DNA of 64,000 bases from Rhizobium tumorigenes (GCF_003240565.2 NZ_CP117255.1:3525501-3589500), one strand, 5' to 3'; positions 1 through 10,488 are shown, counted from the stretch's first letter. Notes: generated by a model from the letters alone, not told the origin. Made by a program: numbers and translations.

Positions 1-469
1 CCACCAGTTGCTGCTGGCCGATCGGCAGGTCCTCGACCATCGTTTCCGCATCGATCCCGGCGTCCAGCTTCTTCAGGTACTGGTTGGCCTTTGCGACCTG
101 CGCCTTGTGGTCGATGCCGAAGATGCCGCGGGTGATCTCGCGCGTGGCAAAGATGTTCTCGGCAACCGTGAGGTTGGCAAAAAGATTGAGTTCCTGGAAA
201 ATCATGCCGATGCCGTTCGCCTGGGCGTCGGCAGGACTGTCGAAATGGATCGGCTTGCCGTCGAGGATGATACGGCCGATGGTCGGCTTTTCGACGCCGG
301 CGATGATCTTCATCAGCGTCGATTTTCCGGCGCCGTTCTCCCCAACCAGCACATTAACGGCGCCGCGCCTGAGTTCCAGATTGGCGCGCTTGACGGCAAC
401 GATGCCGGAATAGACCTTCGTCACATCGTCAAGCCGCAGGATGATATCGTCCGGGGTGAGCGCTTCCAT
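1..469 (-). CDS. CUT2 sugar ABC transporter ATPase, N-terminal part (cut by window edge)
   Basis: This is the first 156 residues of an RbsA/XylG/MglA-type ATPase that would energise import of a sugar or sugar acid. The Walker A motif VGENGAGKST lies near residue 40, a Q-loop MIFQELNLF follows at about 85, and the fragment stops in EDLPIGQQQLV, the degenerate signature typical of the first ATPase domain of this family. It begins one base after the stop of the DUF2291 gene, so the two are almost certainly co-transcribed and translationally coupled. The second ATPase domain and the permease gene should lie beyond the left edge. Substrate is inferred only from the neighbouring catabolic genes, probably D-apiose or a related branched sugar or acid. 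Confidence 0.93.
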   Translation of the reverse strand, partial: MEALTPDDIILRLDDVTKVYSGIVAVKRANLELRRGAVNVLVGENGAGKSTLMKIIAGVEKPTIGRIILDGKPIHFDSPADAQANGIGMIFQELNLFANLTVAENIFATREITRGIFGIDHKAQVAKANQYLKKLDAGIDAETMVEDLPIGQQQLV

Positions 470-470
470 G

Positions 471-1118
471 CTATTGGCCGATAGCAAGTGTTGCGGGTGT
501 CACCAGCGGTAGCTGGCCAGATGTCGGCAGCGGGAAGGCGCCGGTGACCTTCACGGTTTTGCCGGGTAGCGCGTCGCGCGGCAGCGCCGAGAGAACGGTA
601 GCATTGACCTTTTCATTGAACGACTTGCCGAACTGCGCCCATTCGATCTGGTTCTTGAACTCGTTGAAATTAACGATGTCGAGACTGTCTCGCAGCGCGG
701 TGCCGCGGATGGCCGGGCCGATCTGCACCTTGAGATCCGCCTTGCCGTCGCCATCGATGTCGACATCGATCGTGGCTGCCCGGGATGTGGTTTCGGCCGC
801 GCTGATCTTACCTTCGAACTTGACCACGTAGGTCCAGGGCGCATTGCCTTCCTTTTCGCGGTGACCGAACTTTGCACCGGCGTCGTCCGGGTTGGCGGCA
901 ATAAGTGCCATCAACTGCCTGAAGTCGCCGGCCCGCTTTTCGATGGAGGGCAGGGCCTTGCTCTGCCAGATCGCCTCGACCCTGTCGCCAGGATTGAAGC
1001 CGGTCTTCGCAGCTTCGGCAGCTTTTTCAGCGGCTGTCTGCGTCTTGACGATCTTGCAGCCCGGCAAGGCTGCCGCAGCCAGCATTGCCATCAGCAACGC
1101 GCCCTTGATCCTCATCAT
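471..1118 (-). CDS. DUF2291 family lipoprotein associated with a sugar ABC transporter
   Basis: The product is about 215 residues, with a short hydrophobic signal and the lipobox LPGC, so it should be anchored to the periplasmic face of a membrane. The body contains a region with DVDIDGDGKADLKVQIGPAI, and overall it matches the DUF2291 family, which travels with RbsABC-like transporters but has no assigned biochemical role. The ATG pair at 1113-1118 fits the signal peptide best. An upstream in-frame start at 1139 would add an unlikely preceding segment. The gene lies between the binding-protein gene and the ATPase gene, suggesting an accessory role in uptake. Confidence 0.82.
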   Translation of the reverse strand: MMRIKGALLMAMLAAAALPGCKIVKTQTAAEKAAEAAKTGFNPGDRVEAIWQSKALPSIEKRAGDFRQLMALIAANPDDAGAKFGHREKEGNAPWTYVVKFEGKISAAETTSRAATIDVDIDGDGKADLKVQIGPAIRGTALRDSLDIVNFNEFKNQIEWAQFGKSFNEKVNATVLSALPRDALPGKTVKVTGAFPLPTSGQLPLVTPATLAIGQ

Positions 1119-1159
1119 TGGTATGCACTCCGCCCGCATCAGATACTGTCTATCAAGGT

Positions 1160-1189
1160 GACGGAGAGCGGATCTTGTCGCTCTCCGTC
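1160..1189 (-). other. Intergenic RNA hairpin between binding-protein and DUF2291 genes
   Basis: Two perfect 10-base arms (1160-1169 and 1180-1189, arm GACGGAGAGC) enclose a 10-base loop. No T-run follows on the minus strand, so a stability or processing element protecting the upstream binding-protein transcript is more likely than a rho-independent terminator. The function is inferred. Confidence 0.6.
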
Positions 1190-1207
1190 GATGTCAGTCC
1201 CGTGAGA

Positions 1208-3059
<1,852 letters not shown>

Positions 3060-3096
3060 GTTTTTCACCCAATCTGTTTGGTAAGGCGACTATATC

Positions 3097-3113
3097 CAAC
3101 TGGTATGATGAGT
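3097..3113 (-). promoter_or_regulatory. Candidate GntR/FadR operator upstream of apnO-like gene
   Basis: CAACTGGTATGATGAGT at this position matches 16 of 17 bases of the motif at 5808-5824 in front of the RuBisCO-like gene. These are the upstream regions of two same-strand units of the pathway, and the divergent FadR-type regulator gene sits next to the second copy. The link to that regulator is inferred. Confidence 0.55.
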
Positions 3114-3151
3114 CAATGAGTATATCAGTAAGTGGGCGATCTGGCGGCAGA

Positions 3152-4501
3152 TCATGCCGCGAGCCCATCGCGGATCTGGGCGAAGTAACCGTCAGAACCA
3201 ACCTGGCCGCCCTTGAGCGCGATCTGCAGGCCGTTTGTCGCGGTGTCGTTACCATGCGCCACACACAGTGGAGACCCCGGGGTCTGCGGCAAAGGAAGCA
3301 GCGTCGTCAGCGCATCCACATTTAGCTCCTTCAGCGCGTGGCTCGACGTGTCGCCTCCGGCGATCACGGCCCGACTGAATTTTTCCTCGGCGACCAGCCG
3401 ATGCAGGATGCGGCCAAGGATGCGCCCGAGTCGGTGGCGGCTTCCGGCAATCCGGTCGATGTCGCCGCCACGATCGGCCGATGGTCCGAGGGCGGTGTTG
3501 AGAATGACACTGTGGCCGCTCTTCAGGCTGGCGATACCGCTCTGTACCGCGCGCTCGATGGCGCCACTTCCACCTTCGCCGAGCAATTCCAGTGGGTCCA
3601 GGTCGATCCCGTCAAAACCGTTGGCCGTTGCATGGCGGATTTGCCGCTCTGTCGTCGGAGAAACGCTGCCGGAGACGACTGCGAGCCGGTCCGCCTTGCC
3701 GGGCAGCGGAAAGACGCTCGTCCCTGTCGTCAGACCCGTCTTTTTCCAGGCGGTGAGCAGCGCATATTCGATGCCCGAGGAACCGACGACGAACCAGCCT
3801 CCGTCCCTTTTGATCCGCCAAAGCTGGTTTCCGGCCTGCGCCTGGCTCTCGGCGCTGTCGACGTCGAATAGCAGCATGCCGGTGCAATCGCTGGCGAGCA
3901 TATCGATCCCGCGGTCGGCATCGACCGACGATAGAGTTGCGAGATCGGCCAGCGCTGTCGAAAGCGTCGTCTGGGCTTGAAGATGCATCCGGAGATCAGC
4001 CTCCTGCATCGGCGTCACCGGATGCCGGCTCATGACAGGATGGCGGTCTATGCGGAACACCTCGCCCTGGTAGGCGGCAAACAGGTTGCCGAACGCGGTA
4101 AACCGCTTCAACTGCGGTGCGCCGACGACAAGGGGGACGAAGGGCTGATCGAAGACTGATTTGCCGATTTCGACCGCCCTGCCAATGTTGCCGGTTTCAA
4201 GGCTGGAATCGAAGGTCGAGCAGACCTTGTAGTGGCAGATGGCGGCATCGAGGCTTTTCAGCCATCTGAATGCAGGCGTCAGATGAGCCTCCATCCATTC
4301 CGGCGTCTCGCTGCGGCTGGTGCCGGCTAGGCCGATGGCACGGCAATGACTGAATCGGGAAAGGAGCGCCTCGTCGGGCTGGTCCATGAACAGCACCGTA
4401 TCGACGCCGTTGGAAGCCAGCGCTTCCATGACGTCGGTCGAGCCTGTCAGGTCGTCGCCATAGTAGGAGAGCAGCAGATCGCTTTGAGCCGGCAAGGTCA
4501 T
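3152..4501 (-). CDS. oiaK: Four-carbon acid sugar kinase family protein, probable 3-oxo-isoapionate kinase
   Basis: This 449-residue protein belongs to the DUF1537 / four-carbon acid sugar kinase family. The N-terminal substrate domain carries YYGDDLTGSTDVMEA at residues 13-27. The C-terminal nucleotide-binding domain carries VVSGSVSPTTERQI, AVIAGGDTSSHALKEL and ALKGGQVGSDGYF, all hallmarks of the family. Its start overlaps the stop of the upstream RuBisCO-like gene by four bases (TCAT on the plus strand), so the two are translationally coupled. In the D-apionate pathway the kinase phosphorylates 3-oxo-isoapionate before cleavage by a RuBisCO-like enzyme. A threonate- or erythronate-type kinase is the main alternative. 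Confidence 0.82.
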   Translation of the reverse strand: MTLPAQSDLLLSYYGDDLTGSTDVMEALASNGVDTVLFMDQPDEALLSRFSHCRAIGLAGTSRSETPEWMEAHLTPAFRWLKSLDAAICHYKVCSTFDSSLETGNIGRAVEIGKSVFDQPFVPLVVGAPQLKRFTAFGNLFAAYQGEVFRIDRHPVMSRHPVTPMQEADLRMHLQAQTTLSTALADLATLSSVDADRGIDMLASDCTGMLLFDVDSAESQAQAGNQLWRIKRDGGWFVVGSSGIEYALLTAWKKTGLTTGTSVFPLPGKADRLAVVSGSVSPTTERQIRHATANGFDGIDLDPLELLGEGGSGAIERAVQSGIASLKSGHSVILNTALGPSADRGGDIDRIAGSRHRLGRILGRILHRLVAEEKFSRAVIAGGDTSSHALKELNVDALTTLLPLPQTPGSPLCVAHGNDTATNGLQIALKGGQVGSDGYFAQIRDGLAA

Positions 4502-5754
4502 TCCCCTTCGCCTCCGAATTTCTTCAGAGAGGCGGCAAGTTCCGGATGGTCCGTGGCATAGGTCGCAAGCGGGATATCGCGGACTGCCGCCTGCCAGGCC
4601 TGCTGCACGGCCCGCACGCCGGCTGCCGGGCCGCCGGGGTGGCTGACGATGCCACCACCACAGAGATACATCAGGTCCGTGGTGCGCCCAGTGCGCTGAT
4701 AGGTTTCAGGCGCCTGGCCACCCCACTGGCCGGAGCCGGCGACGGGGAGCGCGCAATCGGCCTCTGAAAACATCGGCGTGGTCACGGCTGCGAAGGATTT
4801 GACGAAGCTCTCGTCCGGTTCCCAGTATTTGACCTTGATGCCGTTGATCTGGAACTGGTCGACGCCAAGCAGCCGCCAGAATTTTTGCCACACCTTGAAA
4901 TCCAGGCCGATGCCCGGGTGGCGGGTCAGCACGTCCCAGCCGTTGCGATGGGCGTGCAGCACGAGGCCGGAGCGCTTGCGCAGGAACAGCATGCCGCCCA
5001 TGCCGATCGAATTGATGTTGATGACGGCGCAATTTCCACCGGCTTCAAGAACCATGTCGTGATTCCGCATCATCTCGTCAGGGTCGGTGTGCGAGATGCC
5101 AAAGGCGTACATCACCTTCTTGCCGGTCTTCTGCTCGTGATCGAGGATTAGCGGCATGATGGCCGCGACCCGCTCCTTCAGCGGCGAGTAGGCCGGGCTC
5201 ATCAGCTTCTCGTCATCCTTGATGAAGTCGACGCCGGATGCGATCAGCTCGCCGACCAGGCCTGCGGTCTCCATCGGACGAAGGCCCAGCGCCGGCTTGA
5301 CGATGGTGCCGATGATCGGCCTGTCGTAAACGCCGGTGAGCCGGCGGCTGCCGGCCACGCCGAACTGCGGGCCGGGATAGGCATCCCGATAGCGCTCCGG
5401 CAGATCGACATCGACGACCCGCAGGCCGGTCATCCCGCGTATCGAAAAGATGCCGCCGATTGCAATGGTCATCAGCGCCGAGAGGTCGGTGCCAACAGCG
5501 TCCAGCGGAAAGGCAATATCGACATCGGCGCGGCGGATCGGGCCATGTCCGGCCGCCGCTTCCGGCCAGCTCGGGGAAACGGCATCCTCGAGCGGCCGGA
5601 TGGCAAGCACGTGGGCAGCAACGCGGGCTTTAAGCTCTTCGGTTTCGCCCGGAACCGCCACAAACGTGCCTGTCGACTGGTCGCTGGCGATCTTTTCCGC
5701 CATGGCTTCTATGTTGCCCGGCGTTTCGATGCGGTAGGTGACTTTTATCTGCAT
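4498..5754 (-). CDS. RuBisCO-like protein (form IV), probable 3-oxo-isoapionate-4-phosphate-cleaving enzyme
   Basis: The 418-residue product is a RuBisCO large-subunit homologue outside the CO2-fixing forms. It retains the segment IGTIVKPALGL (KPxLGL lysine), the metal/carbamate motif VDFIKDDEKL, the loop VAGSGQWGGQAP and the phosphate-binding YLCGGGIVSHPGG. The canonical second active-site lysine of KPKLGL is alanine, and the region of the H327 equivalent reads VDQFQINGIKVKYWE. Photosynthetic carboxylation is therefore not expected. Context with a DUF1537 kinase and an ApnO-like enzyme points to OiaX-type transcarboxylase/hydrolase, or the related decarboxylase acting on the same phosphate. 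Start ATG 5752-5754 is preferred over an upstream in-frame start. Confidence 0.88.
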   Translation of the reverse strand: MQIKVTYRIETPGNIEAMAEKIASDQSTGTFVAVPGETEELKARVAAHVLAIRPLEDAVSPSWPEAAAGHGPIRRADVDIAFPLDAVGTDLSALMTIAIGGIFSIRGMTGLRVVDVDLPERYRDAYPGPQFGVAGSRRLTGVYDRPIIGTIVKPALGLRPMETAGLVGELIASGVDFIKDDEKLMSPAYSPLKERVAAIMPLILDHEQKTGKKVMYAFGISHTDPDEMMRNHDMVLEAGGNCAVININSIGMGGMLFLRKRSGLVLHAHRNGWDVLTRHPGIGLDFKVWQKFWRLLGVDQFQINGIKVKYWEPDESFVKSFAAVTTPMFSEADCALPVAGSGQWGGQAPETYQRTGRTTDLMYLCGGGIVSHPGGPAAGVRAVQQAWQAAVRDIPLATYATDHPELAASLKKFGGEGE

Positions 5755-5807
5755 GAAATCTCGGTTGCTCCTCTCGCCAATCCCGGAAAAGACTGACGTC
5801 AACCGTT

Positions 5808-5824
5808 CAACTGGTATAATGAGT
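5808..5824 (-). promoter_or_regulatory. Candidate GntR/FadR operator between RuBisCO-like gene and regulator gene
   Basis: CAACTGGTATAATGAGT is the second copy of the motif at 3097-3113. It lies in the divergent region about 55 bases upstream of the RuBisCO-like start and 110 bases upstream of the regulator start, where it could control one or both promoters. Confidence 0.55.
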
Positions 5825-5893
5825 ATTCCATTGAGGCAACAGAAACTTTTGTGAGCGGTCGGGATGAACGCCTATGCATTCCGCGATTGACGT

Positions 5894-5912
5894 TTTCCCA
5901 AACGATGGGAAA
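5894..5912 (+). promoter_or_regulatory. Short inverted repeat upstream of the FadR-type regulator gene
   Basis: TTTCCCA (5894-5900) and TGGGAAA (5906-5912) form a perfect 7-base inverted repeat with a 5-base centre. It ends 21 bases before the regulator start, overlapping the expected promoter or leader. It differs from the shared 17-bp motif, so it might be autoregulatory or bind another regulator. Confidence 0.35.
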
Positions 5913-5933
5913 TGTGCATAAGGGAGGGTCTTG

Positions 5934-6686
5934 ATGAGCCGGAAAGAATCCATGGACCAACCGAACGAACCCATCGTCCGCCGCAAGCTGTCAGACGAGG
6001 TCTTTGCCCGTCTGGAAAGGATGATCACCAGTGGTGAACTGGCACCCGGCGACGAAATGCCGTCGGAGCGCGACCTGATGGAGCGTTTTGGCGTCGGCCG
6101 GCCGGCTATCCGCGAGGCCATGCAGTCGCTGGCGAGCATGGGACTTGTGGTGATTTCGCACGGCGAACGGGCCCGCGTGCTGCAATTGACGGCAAAGACG
6201 ATCTTCAAGCAGGTGGACCTGACCGCAAAGATCATGCTGTCGCAATCATCCGCGACGCTCGAATATCTGAAAAGCGCCCGCATCTTCTTCGAGCGCGGAA
6301 TGGCTCGCCAGGCTGCGACCGAGGCGACTCCAGAGGATATTGCCGATCTCCAGTCCATCATCGATCGCCAGCGCGCTAGCCTCGGCAATGCCGATGCCTT
6401 CATCGCGGCCGATATGGAGTTTCACACGCGGATCGCCCGTATCTCGGCCAATCCGATCTTCGTGGCTGTGAGCGAGGCCATGCTCGCCTGGTTGAAGGAA
6501 TATCACACCGACATGCTGATCTGGACCGGCAAGGAGAAATTCACCCTCGTCGAGCACGAGGAAATCCTCCAGTGTCTTGCCGCCAACGATGCCGACGCGG
6601 CCGAAACCTCGGTGCTGAAGCATCTGGAGCGGTCGCGTGGCCTCTATCTGAACAACGGCCAGCGCGATGCGCCGGACCATCGGTAA
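5934..6686 (+). CDS. FadR/NanR-type GntR family transcriptional regulator
   Basis: The 250-residue product has an N-terminal winged helix (MITSGELAPGDEMPSERDLM then FGVGRPAIREAMQSLASMG, about residues 25-75) and an FCD ligand-binding domain. That domain includes MEFHTRIARISANPIF and a histidine-bearing EHEEILQCL segment typical of metal- and effector-binding FCD proteins. A GGGAGGG ribosome site precedes ATG 5934. The gene diverges from the RuBisCO-like, kinase and dehydrogenase genes, so it is probably the local repressor responding to a pathway sugar acid or phosphate. The effector is not visible from sequence. Confidence 0.88.
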   Translation: MSRKESMDQPNEPIVRRKLSDEVFARLERMITSGELAPGDEMPSERDLMERFGVGRPAIREAMQSLASMGLVVISHGERARVLQLTAKTIFKQVDLTAKIMLSQSSATLEYLKSARIFFERGMARQAATEATPEDIADLQSIIDRQRASLGNADAFIAADMEFHTRIARISANPIFVAVSEAMLAWLKEYHTDMLIWTGKEKFTLVEHEEILQCLAANDADAAETSVLKHLERSRGLYLNNGQRDAPDHR

Positions 6687-6712
6687 CTGCAAAGCATCGA
6701 CATTCTGTGCCG

Positions 6713-6735
6713 CGCAATCAATTCGTCAGATTGCG
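6713..6735. terminator. Hairpin between convergent regulator and DUF1330 genes
   Basis: CGCAATC and GATTGCG form a perfect 7-base stem around a 9-base loop in the 81-base convergent gap. Neither side has a T-run, so its role as a bidirectional terminator is only suggested by position. Confidence 0.35.
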
Positions 6736-6767
6736 AGGGCACGCCCTATAGCCCAAACCTTGACTGG

Positions 6768-7055
6768 CTAAACGCCTTCGACCACGACCATCTCTGCGGT
6801 GGCGATTTCCTGGCGGATCTTCGCTGCGACCTGATACTCCGGTGAGTTATAGCAATCGACCGCGTGCTGCAGCGATGGAAATTCGATAACCACGTTGCGA
6901 CCGCGTGCCATCCCCTCCAATTCGACGAATTTTCCGCCGCGCGCTATGAAATTGGCCTCGTAACGCTCAAAAGCTGGCTTTGCGGCCGCAATATATTCGC
7001 CGTAGCGCTCCGGCGCGTGGACGTCGACGCGCGCGATCCAGTATCCCTTGGCCAT
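6768..7055 (-). CDS. DUF1330 domain-containing protein
   Basis: This is a 95-residue soluble protein of the DUF1330 family, a dimeric ferredoxin-like alpha/beta fold. Visible family features are YWIARVDVHAPERYGEY at the N-terminus, ARGGKFVELEG in the middle and RNVVIEFPSLQHAVDCYNS before the C-terminus. No catalytic function is established for the family. It lies 22 bases downstream of pyrF on the same strand and is probably the last gene of the pmtA, phosphatase, pyrF transcription unit. Confidence 0.9.
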   Translation of the reverse strand: MAKGYWIARVDVHAPERYGEYIAAAKPAFERYEANFIARGGKFVELEGMARGRNVVIEFPSLQHAVDCYNSPEYQVAAKIRQEIATAEMVVVEGV

Positions 7056-7077
7056 GGTTTTCCTCCTCGTTGAAATC

Positions 7078-7794
7078 TCAGTGGTTGGCGGGCCAGAGCG
7101 CCGTCAGCATCTCGTCGAGAATGGCGCGGGCTGCAGCCTTCGGATCGGGCGCCTTGACGATTGGCCGGCCGACGACGAGATGGCTGGAGCCGGCGCGTAT
7201 CGCATCGGCGGGCGTCATTACCCGCTTCTGGTCGCCGGCATCGCTGCCTATGGGGCGAATGCCAGGGGTTACCAACGCAATGTCCGGTCCAATGATGGCG
7301 CGAACTGCAGTGGATTCCTCGGCCGAGCAGACAATCCCGCCCATGCCGGCATCACGGGCCTGTTCGGCGCGCCGCATCACCAGCGCATGCGGATCGGACG
7401 AATAGCCTGCCTCCAGCATGTCGTCGCCATCCATCGAGGTCAGGACGGTAACGCCGAGCAGGCAGAGGCCCGAGCCTTCCGCAGCCTTGACAGCAGCCCG
7501 CATTGCCTTTGGATAGGCATGCAGCGTCAACATCGACATGCCCATCTTGGCGATGTTCTCGACGCCGGATGCAACGGTGTTGTCGATGTCGAGCAGCTTC
7601 ATGTCGAGAAAGATCTTCTTGCCGCTCTGCGCGAGTTCGCGCGCAAACTCGAGGCCGCCGGCAAATACCAGTTGATAGCCGATCTTGTAGAACAGGATGT
7701 CGTCGCCGAGCGTCGAGACCAGCGCCTCGGCCTCCTTCAGGTTCGGTACATCCAGCCCGACGATCAACCGGTCGCGCGCTGTATCAATGGTCAT
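7078..7794 (-). CDS. pyrF: Orotidine 5'-phosphate decarboxylase
   Basis: PyrF makes UMP from orotidine monophosphate in pyrimidine synthesis. The 238-residue product has the N-terminal [17 protein letters not shown], the catalytic segment [17 protein letters not shown] (Asp-x-Lys-x-x-Asp) and the phosphate-binding end [20 protein letters not shown] 7794 is chosen because it follows the phosphatase gene with a four-base overlap and gives the usual family length. An ATG four codons earlier is also possible. Confidence 0.96.
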   Translation of the reverse strand: MTIDTARDRLIVGLDVPNLKEAEALVSTLGDDILFYKIGYQLVFAGGLEFARELAQSGKKIFLDMKLLDIDNTVASGVENIAKMGMSMLTLHAYPKAMRAAVKAAEGSGLCLLGVTVLTSMDGDDMLEAGYSSDPHALVMRRAEQARDAGMGGIVCSAEESTAVRAIIGPDIALVTPGIRPIGSDAGDQKRVMTPADAIRAGSSHLVVGRPIVKAPDPKAAARAILDEMLTALWPANH

Positions 7795-8384
7795 CGTCCC
7801 ATCCATCCCTGCCAGTCTTCCATTGGCGTCCAGTCGCATGCGACAGACCCGTTCGCAAGATCGAAGGCAAAAAGATTGCCGCCACCTGCCGGCTGGTCGC
7901 CGTCTCGGCCGATTGGACGGCCCATCAGATGGCACTTCAGCAGGGTCCCCACCCCGCCATGGCCGACGAACGCAATCGGCGTCAGGGGATCGTGAGCTTC
8001 AAGCACTGCATCGACTGCGCCGACAATCCTTGCCTGAGCATCGCGGGCCCGCTCCCAGCCGTGAAAACTCTCGTCCGGATGAGCGAAGAACCAGTCGGCC
8101 GCCTCCTCGAAAGCCTTTGGTGGCAGGAAGCCTGTGGCAGATCGGTCGTTCTCGTGCATCCCTGCGACGATCTCGACCGTGAGACCGGCCGCAGTTGCCA
8201 GCAGGTTTGCGGTTTCGATGGCCTTGGTTTCATCGCTGGACACAATGCGCCCGAGCGTCGCTGCCCATGGTTGGCCGGCCGCTTGCCCGGTGCGCGCACG
8301 ACCAAGATCCGAAAGTCCCCATTGCGGCACCGGAACATTGGGATCGATCTGCACCTGGGGATGCGTAATGTAGAGACCAAACAT
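7791..8384 (-). CDS. Histidine phosphatase family protein with variant THP active-site motif
   Basis: The 197-residue product is a phosphoglycerate mutase-like phosphatase. The usual RHG motif is replaced by [21 protein letters not shown], keeping the nucleophilic histidine. The remaining features are intact: [14 protein letters not shown], the [12 protein letters not shown] insert, and the second histidine in [15 protein letters not shown]. This variant N-terminus defines an alphaproteobacterial subgroup I know only by sequence. Substrate is unknown. It overlaps pyrF by four bases and follows pmtA by 15 bases, so it is part of that operon. Confidence 0.88.
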   Translation of the reverse strand: MFGLYITHPQVQIDPNVPVPQWGLSDLGRARTGQAAGQPWAATLGRIVSSDETKAIETANLLATAAGLTVEIVAGMHENDRSATGFLPPKAFEEAADWFFAHPDESFHGWERARDAQARIVGAVDAVLEAHDPLTPIAFVGHGGVGTLLKCHLMGRPIGRDGDQPAGGGNLFAFDLANGSVACDWTPMEDWQGWMGR

Positions 8385-8399
8385 CTGAGGCTCCCGGGA

Positions 8400-8993
8400 C
8401 TAGCCGCGGCTATAGATCCAGAGCTGCGCAGGCGGAATGTTTCGGACGATGAAATCGAAATGCTTGATGTGGTAGCGGTCGGGCCGGGCAATGATCGGCG
8501 AGACGGCACCATAGGAGATCTGCACCACCGGGCGGCCCGGCGGCATCCGGTCGAGCAGGCTCTCCAGTAGCGCAACACGCGCCTGCATCGGGAAATTCAG
8601 CAACGGGATACCGGAAACGACGCAATCGAACGTCTGGCCGTTGAGCACACCTAGGGTCTTGTCGAGATCGAAGGCATCGCCGTTGATGAAATGCACGCCG
8701 GCGTAACGCTTGACCAGATGGTTGAAGAAGTCGGTCGAGTATTCGATCGCGATCAGCTTCTCGGGCTCGATGCCGCGCGCGAGAATTGCCTTGGTGATGG
8801 CGCCGGTTCCAGGTCCCAGTTCGAGAACGGGCAGCCCGGAGTGCGGGTTGATGACGCTTGCCATCTTGCGGGCGGTGATCGTCGAGGTTGGGGCAATCGA
8901 TCCCACGGTTCGCGGGCCCTGCATCATCCCCTTGAAGAAACGGATTTCCTCGTCGAATTTCTTTCCCAGACGTTCCTTCAGGCGTAGCGCCAT
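8400..8993 (-). CDS. pmtA: Phospholipid N-methyltransferase PmtA
   Basis: PmtA methylates phosphatidylethanolamine three times to phosphatidylcholine, a membrane lipid of rhizobia and agrobacteria. The protein is about 197 residues. It has the N-terminal RLKERLGKKFDEEIRFFKGM, the SAM-binding motif VLELGPGTGAITKAIL near residue 57 and SGIPLLNFPMQARVALLES, all characteristic of the Sinorhizobium-type PmtA. ATG 8993 (MALRLKER) is preferred to an upstream in-frame start because it matches the family N-terminus. It heads a minus-strand unit with the phosphatase gene, pyrF and the DUF1330 gene. Confidence 0.92.
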   Translation of the reverse strand: MALRLKERLGKKFDEEIRFFKGMMQGPRTVGSIAPTSTITARKMASVINPHSGLPVLELGPGTGAITKAILARGIEPEKLIAIEYSTDFFNHLVKRYAGVHFINGDAFDLDKTLGVLNGQTFDCVVSGIPLLNFPMQARVALLESLLDRMPPGRPVVQISYGAVSPIIARPDRYHIKHFDFIVRNIPPAQLWIYSRG

Positions 8994-9064
8994 AGGTATT
9001 CTCCACGAGCATTTAAAAGCGGAGAGGGGCACTCTGCCCGCCTCGATCTCGTAGACCCGTCACG

Positions 9065-9094
9065 AAAAGGCGGGGCGAAGCATCGCTAGGCCCC
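9065..9094 (-). terminator. Possible terminator downstream of dnaN
   Basis: On the minus strand GGGGC and GCCCC pair around a nested AGC/GCT mini-stem, then GCC and four T residues follow. It lies 25 to 55 bases after the dnaN stop. Confidence 0.45.
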
Positions 9095-9119
9095 ATCCTC
9101 GCGCCGGTGCCTGTCTTGC

Positions 9120-10238
9120 CTAGACCCGCATCGGCATTAGGACATAGATCGCATCGTCACCAGCCGTATCGCGAATAAGGGTAGGCGAGCCTGCATCCGC
9201 CAGCAGGAAGATGGCTTCGTCGCCGGAGAGTTGCGCGGTGATGTCGAGCAGGTATTTGGCATTGAAGCCGATTTCCATCGGTTCCGTTTCATAGCCGACG
9301 GCAACTTCTTCGGTGGCGCTGCCGGAATCCGGGTTGTTGACGGTGAGCAGCAGCTGCCCCTCCGTCAGCGCCAGCTTCACGGCGCGACCGCGTTCGGAAG
9401 ATATCGTCGAGACGCGGTCTACAGCCTGTGCGAAGGTCTGGCAATCGACGCGCATTTCCTTGTCGTTATTGGCCGGAATGACGCGTTGGTAATCGGGGAA
9501 AGTGCCGTCGATCAGCTTCGACGTCATCACGATGTTGCCGACCGATAGGCGGATCTTGGCGTCCGACACCTCCAGCGTGACGATCACGTCGGGGTTGTCC
9601 ATCAATTTCTGGAGTTCGCCGACCGTCTTTCGGGGAATGATGATGCCGGGCATGCCCTCGGAGCCGGAAGGCGCATCGACATCGGCCCTCGCCAGGCGGT
9701 GGCCGTCGGTCGCAACGGCGCGCAGCTTCAGCCCACCGCCGCTTTCGATGGTGTGGAAGAAGATGCCGTTCAGGTAATAGCGGGTTTCTTCGGTGGAGAT
9801 GGCAAATTGCGTCCGGTCGATCAGCATCTTGAGTTCTGCCGCCTTCAGCGGAAACTTGTGACTGAACGTGCCGGCGGTCAGGTCCGGAAAGTCAGATTGC
9901 GGCAGGCACTGCAGGGTGAACTTCGAGCGTCCGGAGGCGACCGTCATGGACCCGCCATCGGCATTGGTCGACAATGACACCTCGGAGCCGTCGGAAAGCT
10001 TGCGGACGATGTCGTAGAGCAGGTGCGCGGGAACGGTGGTAGCACCGGGCTGCTCGACATTGGCTGGCGTCGCCTCGGTGATTTCGAGATCGAGGTCGGT
10101 CGCCTTCATGTCCAGCGTCGAGCCTTCGGCCTTCAGAAGCACGTTCGACAGGATCGGAATAGTGTTGCGGCGCTCCACCACGCGATGGACGTGGTTCAGC
10201 GATTTCAAAAGGTGGGACCGCTCAATAGTAATACGCAT
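9120..10238 (-). CDS. dnaN: DNA polymerase III beta subunit (sliding clamp)
   Basis: The 372-residue clamp keeps the replicative polymerase on DNA. The sequence begins MRITIERSHLLKSLNHVHRV and shows the three repeated clamp folds, with KFTLQCLPQSDFPDL, YYLNGIFFHTIE, DGHRLARADV and the C-terminal IYVLMPMRV. ATG 10238 gives exactly the rhizobial length. The longer upstream open frame has no clamp similarity. It stands alone, facing rsmI divergently across 250 bases. Confidence 0.97.
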   Translation of the reverse strand: MRITIERSHLLKSLNHVHRVVERRNTIPILSNVLLKAEGSTLDMKATDLDLEITEATPANVEQPGATTVPAHLLYDIVRKLSDGSEVSLSTNADGGSMTVASGRSKFTLQCLPQSDFPDLTAGTFSHKFPLKAAELKMLIDRTQFAISTEETRYYLNGIFFHTIESGGGLKLRAVATDGHRLARADVDAPSGSEGMPGIIIPRKTVGELQKLMDNPDVIVTLEVSDAKIRLSVGNIVMTSKLIDGTFPDYQRVIPANNDKEMRVDCQTFAQAVDRVSTISSERGRAVKLALTEGQLLLTVNNPDSGSATEEVAVGYETEPMEIGFNAKYLLDITAQLSGDEAIFLLADAGSPTLIRDTAGDDAIYVLMPMRV

Positions 10239-10488
10239 GGATGCTACCGCTTTCGACCGTGACTGTCCGGGCGTCGAGACGATGCCCAAAAAATTCTCGC
10301 CCGGGTCCGGCCCGGAAGAGTGGACCGGCAAAGTGGCAGAAATCCGCATATGAAAGCAAGAGGTATAGCGCCGACGCCGGGTCCATTTCTCCCATTTCGT
10401 CTTCAAAGCACACAGGATTCCACGCTCACTTGCCGAAGCCGTGCGCCTCGCCCATAAAGACCCAACTTCAGGAAGGGCATATCAGGGC

